From positions 1 to 64,000 of the forward strand of contig JAPPEU010000088.1 in NCBI GenBank assembly GCA_028875245.1: 64,000 nt of DNA, in the 5' to 3' direction. The notes beneath the pieces are model-generated. The model searched no databases. It was given only the letters and a program-made list of their open reading frames with translations, and was not told where the DNA came from. The DNA is from Chloroflexota bacterium (GTDB lineage Bacteria; Chloroflexota; Anaerolineae; Aggregatilineales; Phototrophicaceae). Below, one piece after another: positions 26,740 through 36,851 of this stretch (the stretch's first letter is position 1; every line of letters starts with the position of its first letter). A program made the translations under genes and the position numbers.

Positions 26740-26927
26740 GCCAATCAGAATAATGCAGGTTGCAATTGGGCGCTAGTCCAATCGTCAGCGACAGGCGTTA
26801 TGGCCATGGGCGAGAAACTCGCGCATGTCATAATCTGTACGAGCGTTTGCGCCGCGCGAATTGACGCGCCAGGATAGCGGCGCTATACTGGATTCCGAAT
26901 ACTGACATCAGGCGCAGGGGTAGGGCG

Positions 26928-27167
26928 ATGGCTGTGGTATCGGATGAACTGATGGAGATTCTTCGCTGTCCTGTCGCCGTGCATTACACGGACAAAGGCG
27001 ATGACCCCGGTCGTTTGCGGCTGGTGCGGGATTGCTGGCTCGTCTGTGATGACAGCGGCTACAAATATCCGATACGCGACGGCATCCCGGTGATGCTGGT
27101 TGACGAAGGCGAGAAATGGAAGGACAGCGCCGAAGCGGACCTGCCCGTGCCCCCGCCCGAAGAATAA
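26928..27167 (+). CDS. Trm112-like small protein (UPF0434/YcaR type)
   Basis: A 79-residue protein whose central pattern LMEILRCPV...YKYPIRDGIPVMLVDE matches the Trm112-like family. In eukaryotes and archaea Trm112 activates methyltransferases; the role of the short bacterial versions is not settled. Only one Cys of the first CPxC pair remains (CPVA), with two other Cys in the middle, so zinc binding is doubtful. It stands alone, convergent with clpB 48 bases away. The acidic, Pro-rich tail is unremarkable. Confidence 0.82.
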   Translation: MAVVSDELMEILRCPVAVHYTDKGDDPGRLRLVRDCWLVCDDSGYKYPIRDGIPVMLVDEGEKWKDSAEADLPVPPPEE

Positions 27168-27215
27168 TGGAAGGGGCCTGTCGCGGCTCCCATTTAGCAT
27201 CTCACACGGTACGGT

Positions 27216-29828
<2,613 letters not shown>

Positions 29829-29850
29829 GAGCCCTCCCCCTCACTATGTT

Positions 29851-29876
29851 CGCTGTTTGACCATTGTCTAACAGCG
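29851..29876 (-). promoter_or_regulatory. Inverted repeat upstream of clpB (candidate operator)
   Basis: A 7-bp perfect inverted repeat (CGCTGTT/AACAGCG, 12-base spacer) lies 23 bases before the clpB start, and just upstream GTCAGAGGA occurs twice with an 11-base period (29879-29898). Position and symmetry suggest a binding site for a heat-shock regulator, but it does not match CIRCE. Confidence 0.35.
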
Positions 29877-29935
29877 ATGTCAGAGGATTGTCAGAGGACT
29901 GTAAAGATCTTGTTATCGGATACGGGCGAGGCGGG

Positions 29936-30883
29936 CTAGGGTGGGCTGGCGCGCAAAACTACCCCATGGCCGCGGATGACGCACTGCGCGATGCAGGCCG
30001 GTATCAGGCCGGATTCTCCTTGGTTGAGGGTGATCGCGTCAGCGCCGCCGGCAGCTACATTTACATCCCCGGCAATGCAGGTCAGCGCTTGAAAGCGGCC
30101 GCCGGTATTGATGGCGAGCCGATCGCCGCTGAGTTCATGACGCCAGCTGCGGAAATACTCGCCATCGACGAGCAAGTCCTGCTTCGGCTGCTCCACCTCG
30201 GGGAGGGCTGCGAGGTTGGCGACTTGCAGGGCCTTTTCAATATGCAGCTCGCGCGGCTGCCCATCCAAACCAAGCCGCCCCCAATCGTAAAGCCGATACG
30301 TGGTATCGCTCGCTTGTTGAATTTCATAGATAAGCAAGCCCGGTCCAAGCGCGTGGATCGTATTCGCCGGGATGTGCAAGACATCGCCCGCCGCCACCTC
30401 GGCATAAACCAGAAAGTCCTCCAGCCGATTGTGCCGGATCGCCTCCCCCATCTGCGCTCTTGTTGTGCCCGGCCGCAGGCCAATCACAAGCCGCGCGCCC
30501 AGGTCGGCATGGAGCACCACCCAGGCTTCCGTCTTGCCGCGCGGCTCGCCTTCAAGCCTCTGCGCTTGCTCGTCGTTTGGATGGACCTGAACCGACAGCC
30601 AATCGGTGGCGTCTATCAGCTTTGCCAGCAAAGGGAAACCTGCGCCTGGGTCATGACCGCCGCCTAGAAGCTCTGCGCCGTATCTGCGCGCCAGGTCGCC
30701 CAGGGTGCTGCCCTGCAGGGGTCCATTGACGACTATGGCGGAGTCGTGAATCTCCCAGGATTCGCCGACGGGCTCAGAAGTCGGCAGCGGCTTCTGCATC
30801 AAATCAGCCAGTCGGCGCCCGCCCCAAACCTTCACATGAACGGTAGGACGCAGCTTCAGCGGGTAAAGCGCGCTCGCTGTCAT
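29936..30883 (-). CDS. manA: Mannose-6-phosphate isomerase, class I
   Basis: Interconverts mannose 6-phosphate and fructose 6-phosphate. The cupin-type protein of 315 residues (from ATG 30883) begins LYPLKLRPTVHVKVWGG and has the zinc-binding motifs SVQVHPND, GKTEAW and IPANTIHALGPGLLIYEIQQ. The length is that of the short bacterial form (Bacillus ManA). It supplies GDP-mannose precursors or feeds mannose into glycolysis. clpB follows 107 bases downstream on the same strand, and a divergent gene lies upstream. The frame extends upstream to 30910, but MTASALYPLKL is the natural start. Confidence 0.94.
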   Translation of the reverse strand: MTASALYPLKLRPTVHVKVWGGRRLADLMQKPLPTSEPVGESWEIHDSAIVVNGPLQGSTLGDLARRYGAELLGGGHDPGAGFPLLAKLIDATDWLSVQVHPNDEQAQRLEGEPRGKTEAWVVLHADLGARLVIGLRPGTTRAQMGEAIRHNRLEDFLVYAEVAAGDVLHIPANTIHALGPGLLIYEIQQASDTTYRLYDWGRLGLDGQPRELHIEKALQVANLAALPEVEQPKQDLLVDGEYFRSWRHELSGDRLAINTGGRFQALTCIAGDVNVAAGGADAITLNQGESGLIPACIAQCVIRGHGVVLRASPP

Positions 30884-30954
30884 GCCATCGCTCCCTGGCT
30901 GCCAAACCATAGTATATCCAAGGCTTCTGATTATCGTATATCATTACATGGTCA

Positions 30955-30963
30955 TGCTATAAT
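30955..30963 (+). promoter_or_regulatory. Extended -10 promoter element
   Basis: TGCTATAAT, a perfect extended -10 (TGnTATAAT), 75 bases before the coiled-coil/membrane protein gene and in the gap divergent from manA. No good -35 is visible, which extended -10 promoters can do without. Confidence 0.5.
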
Positions 30964-31037
30964 GACCTTGACTCAACAACGGTTGATGGTCGTTTCTGTT
31001 TGCGTTTATCATAGATTAGCATCAATGAAATAGCCCG

Positions 31038-32411
31038 ATGATTGAACGGCCAGCGCCACAAGACTATTTGGATGATTTGCATGCGATTGGCGTGACGCGT
31101 CTCTTTCAGCCGCATCTTAGCACACGCGATCGCGCGGCCGGCATCCGCCGTGTTCGGCAAGAATTGGGCCGCATTCGCACTGAGTTAACCTTCCAGCGCG
31201 ATGGCATGGACGACGGTCTTGCCAGTAGCGCTGAAGAAGCGAAACGCCGCGCGGCGCCCTTAAATCTGCTGCTGCTGCTGCATGAACAGTTGGTCGAAGA
31301 AGTCGGCGATTTAGAGTGCAGCCTGAGCAACGGCAAGCCCTTGCCCTACAGTTTTGATTTCGGACGCTTCATCTTCGGCGACGAAGCGACAGGCGAGTGG
31401 TTCGTCGGCGGGCAGGAACAATATGACGACTGGCTAAAAATTCAGCAATTCAAGAAGCGACTTGACGCCTTGCGCATGAAGGGGCAGCCGGCGCGCGAGC
31501 AATTGAACGGCGTTCGCGAAGAGCTGGAGGCTTTATCAGCCAAGCGCGACAAGGCGCAAGCGAGCATCGATGGTCGCAAGAAGCGCAGTTTTGTCCTGCG
31601 CCGCATCGGTATGCTTGTGATCTTAATCGCCGCGAGCGGAACGGTCGGCGCCCATTACTGGAATTCTTATCGCGATTTCAGCCTGGTCGCCCTTGGATTG
31701 GCCGCTGCCTGCGCGCTCTTGATTCCCATCGTTATCGTCAATTGGAAAAACCCGCGCACCCGCACCGCGCGTCGACAGCGGAAGCTTGAGCAGCAAATCC
31801 TTGAACTCAAGCAGGAAGGGCTTCAATACCGGCAGAGCTATCAGCCGCTGGAGCTGCAGATTAAGGCCTTAGAGGTTCATTACAGTCGGATGATGGACAC
31901 TTGGGAAGCGGCGCGCCTGGTCAAGAATCGGTTGGACAGCTTTATTGAAGAGGGGCAGCCGCTGCGCGAACGCGTCGAGAGCATCCGGGCGGAGTTGGAA
32001 GCGCTGCGGCCGCAAAGGGACAAGTTGCTGCGCAAGCTGGAAAGCCGCCAGAAGCGGGGCGCGTTTCCCCGGCGCATGATTCTTCACATCATGATGGTCT
32101 TGGCGAGCGGGGCGGTCGGCTTTTATTTCCAATACACCGGCCAGCCTGATTATGCCTCGGTCATATATGGCTTGGGGGCATTTTGCATTCTGCTGGTTCC
32201 ACTCGCCTACATCGACTGGAAGAACCGCAACTACAAGCTGGAATCCAATCTGCGCAAATTGGAGACGCGGATGCTGCAGCTGCAGACGGAAGGCAAGCAG
32301 GTGATGAAACGCTATCATCCCATTGAGCTGCAGATCAAGACGCTCATCGCCCAGTACAAGCGAACGCGCGCGGGCATAAGGAACTCACAAGAATCGTCGA
32401 TCCCGGCTTAA
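31038..32411 (+). CDS. Internally duplicated coiled-coil/membrane protein of unknown function
   Basis: A 457-residue protein with no recognised family. After an N-terminal 140 residues of mixed helix it contains two similar units of about 150 residues (roughly 145-290 and 305-445). Each has a charged coiled coil (REQLNGVREELEALSAKRDK; RERVESIRAELEALRPQRDK), a basic stop (RKKRS; RQKRG), two membrane helices ending in (V)NWKNP or DWKNR, another coiled coil, and a closing PLELQIKALE(V)HY or PIELQIKTLIAQY motif. Four membrane helices are predicted with coiled coils in the cytosol. The pattern resembles envelope or chromosome-tethering proteins, but no function is assigned. It is convergent with the sugar dehydrogenase gene. 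Confidence 0.75.
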   Translation: MIERPAPQDYLDDLHAIGVTRLFQPHLSTRDRAAGIRRVRQELGRIRTELTFQRDGMDDGLASSAEEAKRRAAPLNLLLLLHEQLVEEVGDLECSLSNGKPLPYSFDFGRFIFGDEATGEWFVGGQEQYDDWLKIQQFKKRLDALRMKGQPAREQLNGVREELEALSAKRDKAQASIDGRKKRSFVLRRIGMLVILIAASGTVGAHYWNSYRDFSLVALGLAAACALLIPIVIVNWKNPRTRTARRQRKLEQQILELKQEGLQYRQSYQPLELQIKALEVHYSRMMDTWEAARLVKNRLDSFIEEGQPLRERVESIRAELEALRPQRDKLLRKLESRQKRGAFPRRMILHIMMVLASGAVGFYFQYTGQPDYASVIYGLGAFCILLVPLAYIDWKNRNYKLESNLRKLETRMLQLQTEGKQVMKRYHPIELQIKTLIAQYKRTRAGIRNSQESSIPA

Positions 32412-33595
32412 TTCACCGCCGGGTCGAATCGATATAGCGTGCCGCCATAATCAATGACGTAAGCCTCGCCCGCCTCATCTTCGCCGAAGCTGCTGATCGC
32501 CATGTTAGTATGCATCAGTTCGTCCATGCGCCAGTTAAGCGCGGGGTCGCGCCAGGCGGCCCAGATGCGCCCGCTGCAGTAGTCGCCAAAGAGAAAGACC
32601 GCTTCCAACTCCGGGATAGCGGCGCCCCGATAGACGACCCCGCCCGTGACCGAACAGCCAAGCGCATGGCTGTATTCTGCAATCGGCGGGACGTGGTTTG
32701 GCGCGCTGCCGCCGGCGAAGATGTGCTCGCCCTCCCATACATTCCAACCATAATTTTCGCCGCCGGGGCTTTCGGCCGGCTGAAAGTTGATCTCTTCCCA
32801 TTGGTTCTGCCCGACATCAGCCATATACATATCACCGGTCAGCCGGTCGAAATTGAAGCGCCAGACATTGCGCAAACCGTAAGCCCAAATCTCATCCCGC
32901 GCCGCCGTCAGGCCGTCGAATGGATTGTCGGGCGGAATGGCATAACCCAGCTCGACATCGATATCGATGCGCAAGATGGAACCCAGGAGCAGCTGCCGAT
33001 TCTGCCCAGCGCCCAGCGGGTCATTCGCCGCGCCGCCATCGCCCAAGGCGAAGTAGAGATAACCGTCCGGGCCAAATTCGATATGGCCGCCGTTATGGTT
33101 GGCGTAGGGCTGCGCCAGATAGATAACGAGTTCGCCGCTGTCGGGGTCGGCGCTATCGGGCTCCTCCTCCGATACGCGATAACGGGCGATCACGCTGCTG
33201 CCGTCGTGGTCGGTATAGCTGACGAAGAACAGGCCATTGCTGTCAAAATCCGGATGAAATGCCAGGCCGAGCAATCCCTGCTCGCTGTAAGGACGATTTG
33301 CCGTTGGCGTGATCAGGTCAGACATATCGAGGAATGGGACCGGCGAGCGCTCCCCGCCATCAATGATCCAGACCTTGCCGGTTTGCTCAAGCAGGAACAT
33401 GCGGCCCGAGCCATCGCCAGCGTGGGTCGCGTAAATGGGACGTTCGAAGCCGGTGGCGACCGCTGTCAATGCAAAGGCGGCCGCGTCAGGGCCTGTTTCG
33501 CGCGAAATGACGGCATCAGGCTCGGCGTCTTGGGCGCCTACCGGTATAAACGACAGAGCGAGTATGAGTAGAATAGCGAACCTAAAGACTTTCAC
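32408..33595 (-). CDS. PQQ-dependent sugar (aldose/sorbosone-type) dehydrogenase, exported
   Basis: A beta-propeller quinoprotein relative of soluble glucose dehydrogenase and YliI. Visible family features are the N-terminal ATGFERPIYATHAGDGSGRMF, SEQGLLGLAFHPDF, the NHNGGHIEFGPDGYLYFALGDGG loop containing the catalytic-type His, and DVGQNQWEEIN with ENYGW. A signal peptide covers the first 21 residues. I start at GTG 33595: AAGGAGG sits 4 bases before it, while the upstream in-frame ATG at 33613 would put this ribosome site inside the coding region. It oxidises sugars in the periplasm or cell wall space if PQQ is available; no pqq genes are in the window. Confidence 0.87.
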   Translation of the reverse strand: MKVFRFAILLILALSFIPVGAQDAEPDAVISRETGPDAAAFALTAVATGFERPIYATHAGDGSGRMFLLEQTGKVWIIDGGERSPVPFLDMSDLITPTANRPYSEQGLLGLAFHPDFDSNGLFFVSYTDHDGSSVIARYRVSEEEPDSADPDSGELVIYLAQPYANHNGGHIEFGPDGYLYFALGDGGAANDPLGAGQNRQLLLGSILRIDIDVELGYAIPPDNPFDGLTAARDEIWAYGLRNVWRFNFDRLTGDMYMADVGQNQWEEINFQPAESPGGENYGWNVWEGEHIFAGGSAPNHVPPIAEYSHALGCSVTGGVVYRGAAIPELEAVFLFGDYCSGRIWAAWRDPALNWRMDELMHTNMAISSFGEDEAGEAYVIDYGGTLYRFDPAVN

Positions 33596-33620
33596 ACTAC
33601 CTCCTTTTGGCACAATAATC

Positions 33621-36035
33621 TCAGGCGCGCGCCGCTTGAACCCGCGCCAGCAGCGAGAGCACGGTGTAATTGTTGGCGCGCTCGGGCGCGTCTATGCGTT
33701 CGTCGCCGTGGATGTGGCGCAGGCAGCGCAGCAAATGACCCTCAATGACCAGTTGGCCGCGCGTGCGCGATTTCAGCCAGCTTTCGCCCCATATCTCCGC
33801 CGCCACGCTGATGCAGTGCAGGGCCTGTTCTGAGAGCGGACTATCGGCTTGGGCCGGCAGCAGCTCGTCGATCAACTGCCAGCGCATATCTTGCCACTTG
33901 CCGGCGGCGATGATGGCGCCCGCGAAAAGCACAACATTCCGCCAGCGCGCGTAATCATGGCAGAGCAGGGCGACGATGTTCTCGGGAAAGGTCCAGCCTT
34001 CCGCGTTCGCCGCGCGCAGCTCCGCCGGCATGGCGCACTCGTCATAGAATTCGATCAAGGCGCAAGCGGCCAAATACTCCTGGATCGTCAGATGAGGGAA
34101 GCGGTATAGATTCGGCGCGTCGGAAACGAGGATGCCGTTGCGCGTCGCCAGATACTCCAGGACATCTTCAATACCGGCGCCCAACCCGCCGCCGAGCGCT
34201 TGCTGTTCGATGAGTTTATCCAGCAAGCGCGCGCGCTGGATGATCGTCGGGTATCGCTGGTAGGTCTGCTGCTCGGAGTGCAGTTCAAAGGCGATCAGCT
34301 TAAGCGCCGCCCGCATCCGGTCGAGGTTGATGCCGGCCAGCTTCTCGTGCAGTTTGTCCGCCGGTGATGGGATGTTCCAGCGGTCGAGCAGTTCGACAGT
34401 ATGCTCATAGAGCTCGGCGCGCTTGTCTGGCAATTGCTTGTAATCTTCATGAATCATCGTCAACAGGGCCAGCATCAAAGGCTGGCGGGCCAGCGGCCAA
34501 AGCGCGCGGTTTTCACGTATCGCTTTATTCAGGTCGGCCGCCATGAGGGCGCCCTGTTTGGCGGCGACGGCGCGCCCGCCGAGTACGCTGGGGCGCGTCT
34601 CGGCGACATTGGCATACCAGCGCTCGATGTAGCTCTTGACTTGCCGCCAGGTGAAAGGCGCCAGCTCGGCCGAGGCGAAGCGCTCGGAGAGGCGCCAGCG
34701 CGAGTCATAGCGGTAGGCGTAGGTGCGGCTGGTGACGATGATGCGGCAGTTGGGAAAGCGGTCCGCCCAATTCTCGATCACCCGCTGCAGGATAATGCGG
34801 TCGCTCGCCTCATAGACTTCGTCCAGGCCATCAAGCACGAGCAGGCTGCCGTGCGTCGGCACATCGGTCTGGGTCAGGTAGGCCTCCAGATGGGGCGCTA
34901 AATTGCCGGTCGCATTCTTTACGTAATTCAGCAAATGCTCGGAAGTTGCCGCGCCCAAAGCCTTTGGAAACAGATCAGGCGTATTGGCGAAATCGCGCAA
35001 GCTGACGTAAATGGGCAGGATCGGCCCATGGATCCAGGACGGGCCCAGCATCTCCAGCCCTTTGACATTGTCCTGCCGCTCCGCGCGCGGGTCACAGGCG
35101 TAGGCGAGGGCGGTCACGATGAAGCGGCACAATGAACTTTTGCCCGTACCGGCGGCGCCGGTGATGACGATCAGAGGGTTCGCCGAGATAACTTCAAATA
35201 CTGACTCGCGCACATAACCCATGTCTCTTTCAATCGCCTGGAAACGCCGCGCGTTCAGCTCTTCATCGCCGACAGTGTGGAATTGGCGCTGGTCGGTCCA
35301 AATGTCAACCGGCGTATAAAGCTGATGCAGCATGGTCGGTGTATAGTGCTGCGAGGCCGGGTGGATGGTCGTCGTCGGGATGTTCCATTCCGAGCGCACC
35401 GCCGCCAAATAAGCCTTCAACGCCGATTTGTTGCCGTGATAATGTTCAGCGACGATGTTGACATCCTGCCCGGCGAAGATGACGTGGCCGCCCGCCGATA
35501 TGCTGCCCGCCTGCACCCGCACGGCCGACGGGTAGTCGCGCTGTTCACGCATTGCCTCCAACAAGTTGCGCGCGAACAGGATCGCCTGTTTGCCCTGATT
35601 GGCCGACCCGTCCAGACCGCCCGTGGCGACGATCAGCCAATCCAGACCGATGAGCTCGTCCGCTTGCAGCTTCTCCGGCAGGAGATCGTTTCGCGCCAAA
35701 TCTTCCGCCGTACGCCCGTAATTCTGATCGCGGTAGATTTCCGTCATGCGCTTGCTCAAGGCTGTGCAATAGCGAAATTTCTTGAGCAGCCGGCGCAGCA
35801 AAGTGAGCTTGGCGCTCGGGTTGGGCATGACCGGCGTAAAGACCATCATGACCAGTTTTTGATATGGCGAATCGAGCGTTGTGCTGTCGGCCTGCCGTTT
35901 CAGCTCGGCCCAATTCGCCTGCACGAAACCGCGCCAGGCTGCCGGAGACGCAATCATCATTTGGCTGGGGGCAGCCCGCGCCGGCGCCGTGATCGCCTTG
36001 GCCGGATGCTCTTGAACGGGACGGTTCATTGTCAT
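33621..36035 (-). CDS. NACHT-domain STAND NTPase
   Basis: An 804-residue signalling ATPase. Residues 1-165 form an alpha/beta-like N-terminal region of unknown type. A short beta segment follows with GGHVIFAGQD at 182-191. The NACHT domain comes next, with Walker A GAAGTGKS (293-300) and Walker B LLVLDGLDEV (398-407), where the D-G-L-D-E form is typical of NACHT. The C-terminal half is helical (winged-helix and helical repeats). STAND proteins are molecular switches that oligomerise after sensing a trigger, often in phage defence or programmed cell death. It lies 81 bases downstream of the small GHVVFAGRD protein, its likely operon partner. The trigger and output are unknown. Confidence 0.85.
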   Translation of the reverse strand: MTMNRPVQEHPAKAITAPARAAPSQMMIASPAAWRGFVQANWAELKRQADSTTLDSPYQKLVMMVFTPVMPNPSAKLTLLRRLLKKFRYCTALSKRMTEIYRDQNYGRTAEDLARNDLLPEKLQADELIGLDWLIVATGGLDGSANQGKQAILFARNLLEAMREQRDYPSAVRVQAGSISAGGHVIFAGQDVNIVAEHYHGNKSALKAYLAAVRSEWNIPTTTIHPASQHYTPTMLHQLYTPVDIWTDQRQFHTVGDEELNARRFQAIERDMGYVRESVFEVISANPLIVITGAAGTGKSSLCRFIVTALAYACDPRAERQDNVKGLEMLGPSWIHGPILPIYVSLRDFANTPDLFPKALGAATSEHLLNYVKNATGNLAPHLEAYLTQTDVPTHGSLLVLDGLDEVYEASDRIILQRVIENWADRFPNCRIIVTSRTYAYRYDSRWRLSERFASAELAPFTWRQVKSYIERWYANVAETRPSVLGGRAVAAKQGALMAADLNKAIRENRALWPLARQPLMLALLTMIHEDYKQLPDKRAELYEHTVELLDRWNIPSPADKLHEKLAGINLDRMRAALKLIAFELHSEQQTYQRYPTIIQRARLLDKLIEQQALGGGLGAGIEDVLEYLATRNGILVSDAPNLYRFPHLTIQEYLAACALIEFYDECAMPAELRAANAEGWTFPENIVALLCHDYARWRNVVLFAGAIIAAGKWQDMRWQLIDELLPAQADSPLSEQALHCISVAAEIWGESWLKSRTRGQLVIEGHLLRCLRHIHGDERIDAPERANNYTVLSLLARVQAARA

Positions 36036-36116
36036 TTCTCAGCGCTGAAGTTATGTAGACGGCTTGTCGTGTAAAATTTCGCAGGTGTCCAGGGCGCCCG
36101 GGCGGTACAGCGGACG

Positions 36117-36635
36117 CTAGATTTTCTTGGCCGCCCGCTGTCCAGCGATCGCTTCCTGAAAATTGATGGCGACTTCGCCGACGCTGGCGAGGATGGCGCC
36201 GACCAGCGGTTGGTCGAAAAGCGTCAGGGCGGCCGCAGTCAGGGCGGGCGAAAAGCGCAGCAGAGACTTGGCGGCGCGCATCAGAATGCGTGGATTGGGT
36301 TTCTTGCTGGTGGTGAGCTGCGCCTCGACAGTATGCAGATCGTGCATGGCCGCCTCTCGATTTTGCGTATCGAGGTTTTCTTTCTTGATCGTGTCCTCGA
36401 CGCTGCGGATGCACTGCAGCATCATGTCGAGCTCTTGCGGCGTCGTTTCAACGCCGCCGACGGTGACGGTCTGGTTTGTATGCTGCGCCACATCGCCGCC
36501 CGTCTGCACCTTGACCTGGCCATCGCGACCGGCGAAAACCACATGCCCGGTCACAGACAGGTGGTCAATCTCGATGTTGATGTCGGGTCGCTGCGGCATG
36601 CCATCCGGCCGCCTGCTATCGCTTGAATTCAGCAT
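36117..36635 (-). CDS. Small NACHT-associated protein with GHVVFAGRD motif
   Basis: A 172-residue protein of no recognised family. Residues 20-50 form a beta-rich segment (VTGHVVFAGRDGQVKVQTGGDV) whose GHVVFAGRD matches GHVIFAGQD in the NACHT protein encoded downstream. The middle is helical (TPQELDMMLQCIRSVEDTI...), and the C-terminus has a hydrophobic stretch (FSPALTAAALTLFDQPLVGAILASVG) that could insert in a membrane. This arrangement suggests an adaptor or pore-forming effector for the NACHT switch, which is inference. ATG 36635 is preferred because GGAGG lies 8 bases upstream; a longer frame from 36680 would run into dispersed repeat copy B. Confidence 0.6.
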   Translation of the reverse strand: MLNSSDSRRPDGMPQRPDINIEIDHLSVTGHVVFAGRDGQVKVQTGGDVAQHTNQTVTVGGVETTPQELDMMLQCIRSVEDTIKKENLDTQNREAAMHDLHTVEAQLTTSKKPNPRILMRAAKSLLRFSPALTAAALTLFDQPLVGAILASVGEVAINFQEAIAGQRAAKKI

Positions 36636-36657
36636 GTATGTGCCTCCACCACCACGT

Positions 36658-36815
36658 CCAAGTAGCTCCAGGTAAGCCATTGAAATCTTGCTCTTTTGCG
36701 AATTGTAGGGGCCTTTCGCTGAAACGCCCGCAAAATGGAAACACTTTATTTGGCTTTCTCAGCGCCCTCTGCGCTCTCTGTAGTTAGTTTTTCTTGCGCG
36801 ACTTGCTTGCGCTCA
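36658..36815. repeat. Dispersed intergenic repeat, copy B
   Basis: Closely similar to copy A at 1213-1396, in the same orientation, and fills most of the 216-base gap between the TIR-FGE gene and the small NACHT-associated gene. It separates the TIR pair from the NACHT pair, so the two may be independent transcription units. No other gene is seen in this gap. Confidence 0.75.
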
Positions 36816-36851
36816 CTCACTTCGATGTTGCGCTGCGCTCTCCGTTGAGTC

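Noticed and set aside
25663..26877. 404-residue plus-strand frame opposite the glycoside hydrolase
   Set aside because: Antisense shadow; the hydrolase strand has catalytic motifs and a signal segment.
29829..29935. CIRCE-type heat-shock operator upstream of clpB
   Set aside because: TTAGCACTC-N9-GAGTGCTAA is not present; only a shorter different inverted repeat is found.
32510..33571. 353-residue plus-strand frame opposite the sugar dehydrogenase
   Set aside because: Antisense shadow without family features.
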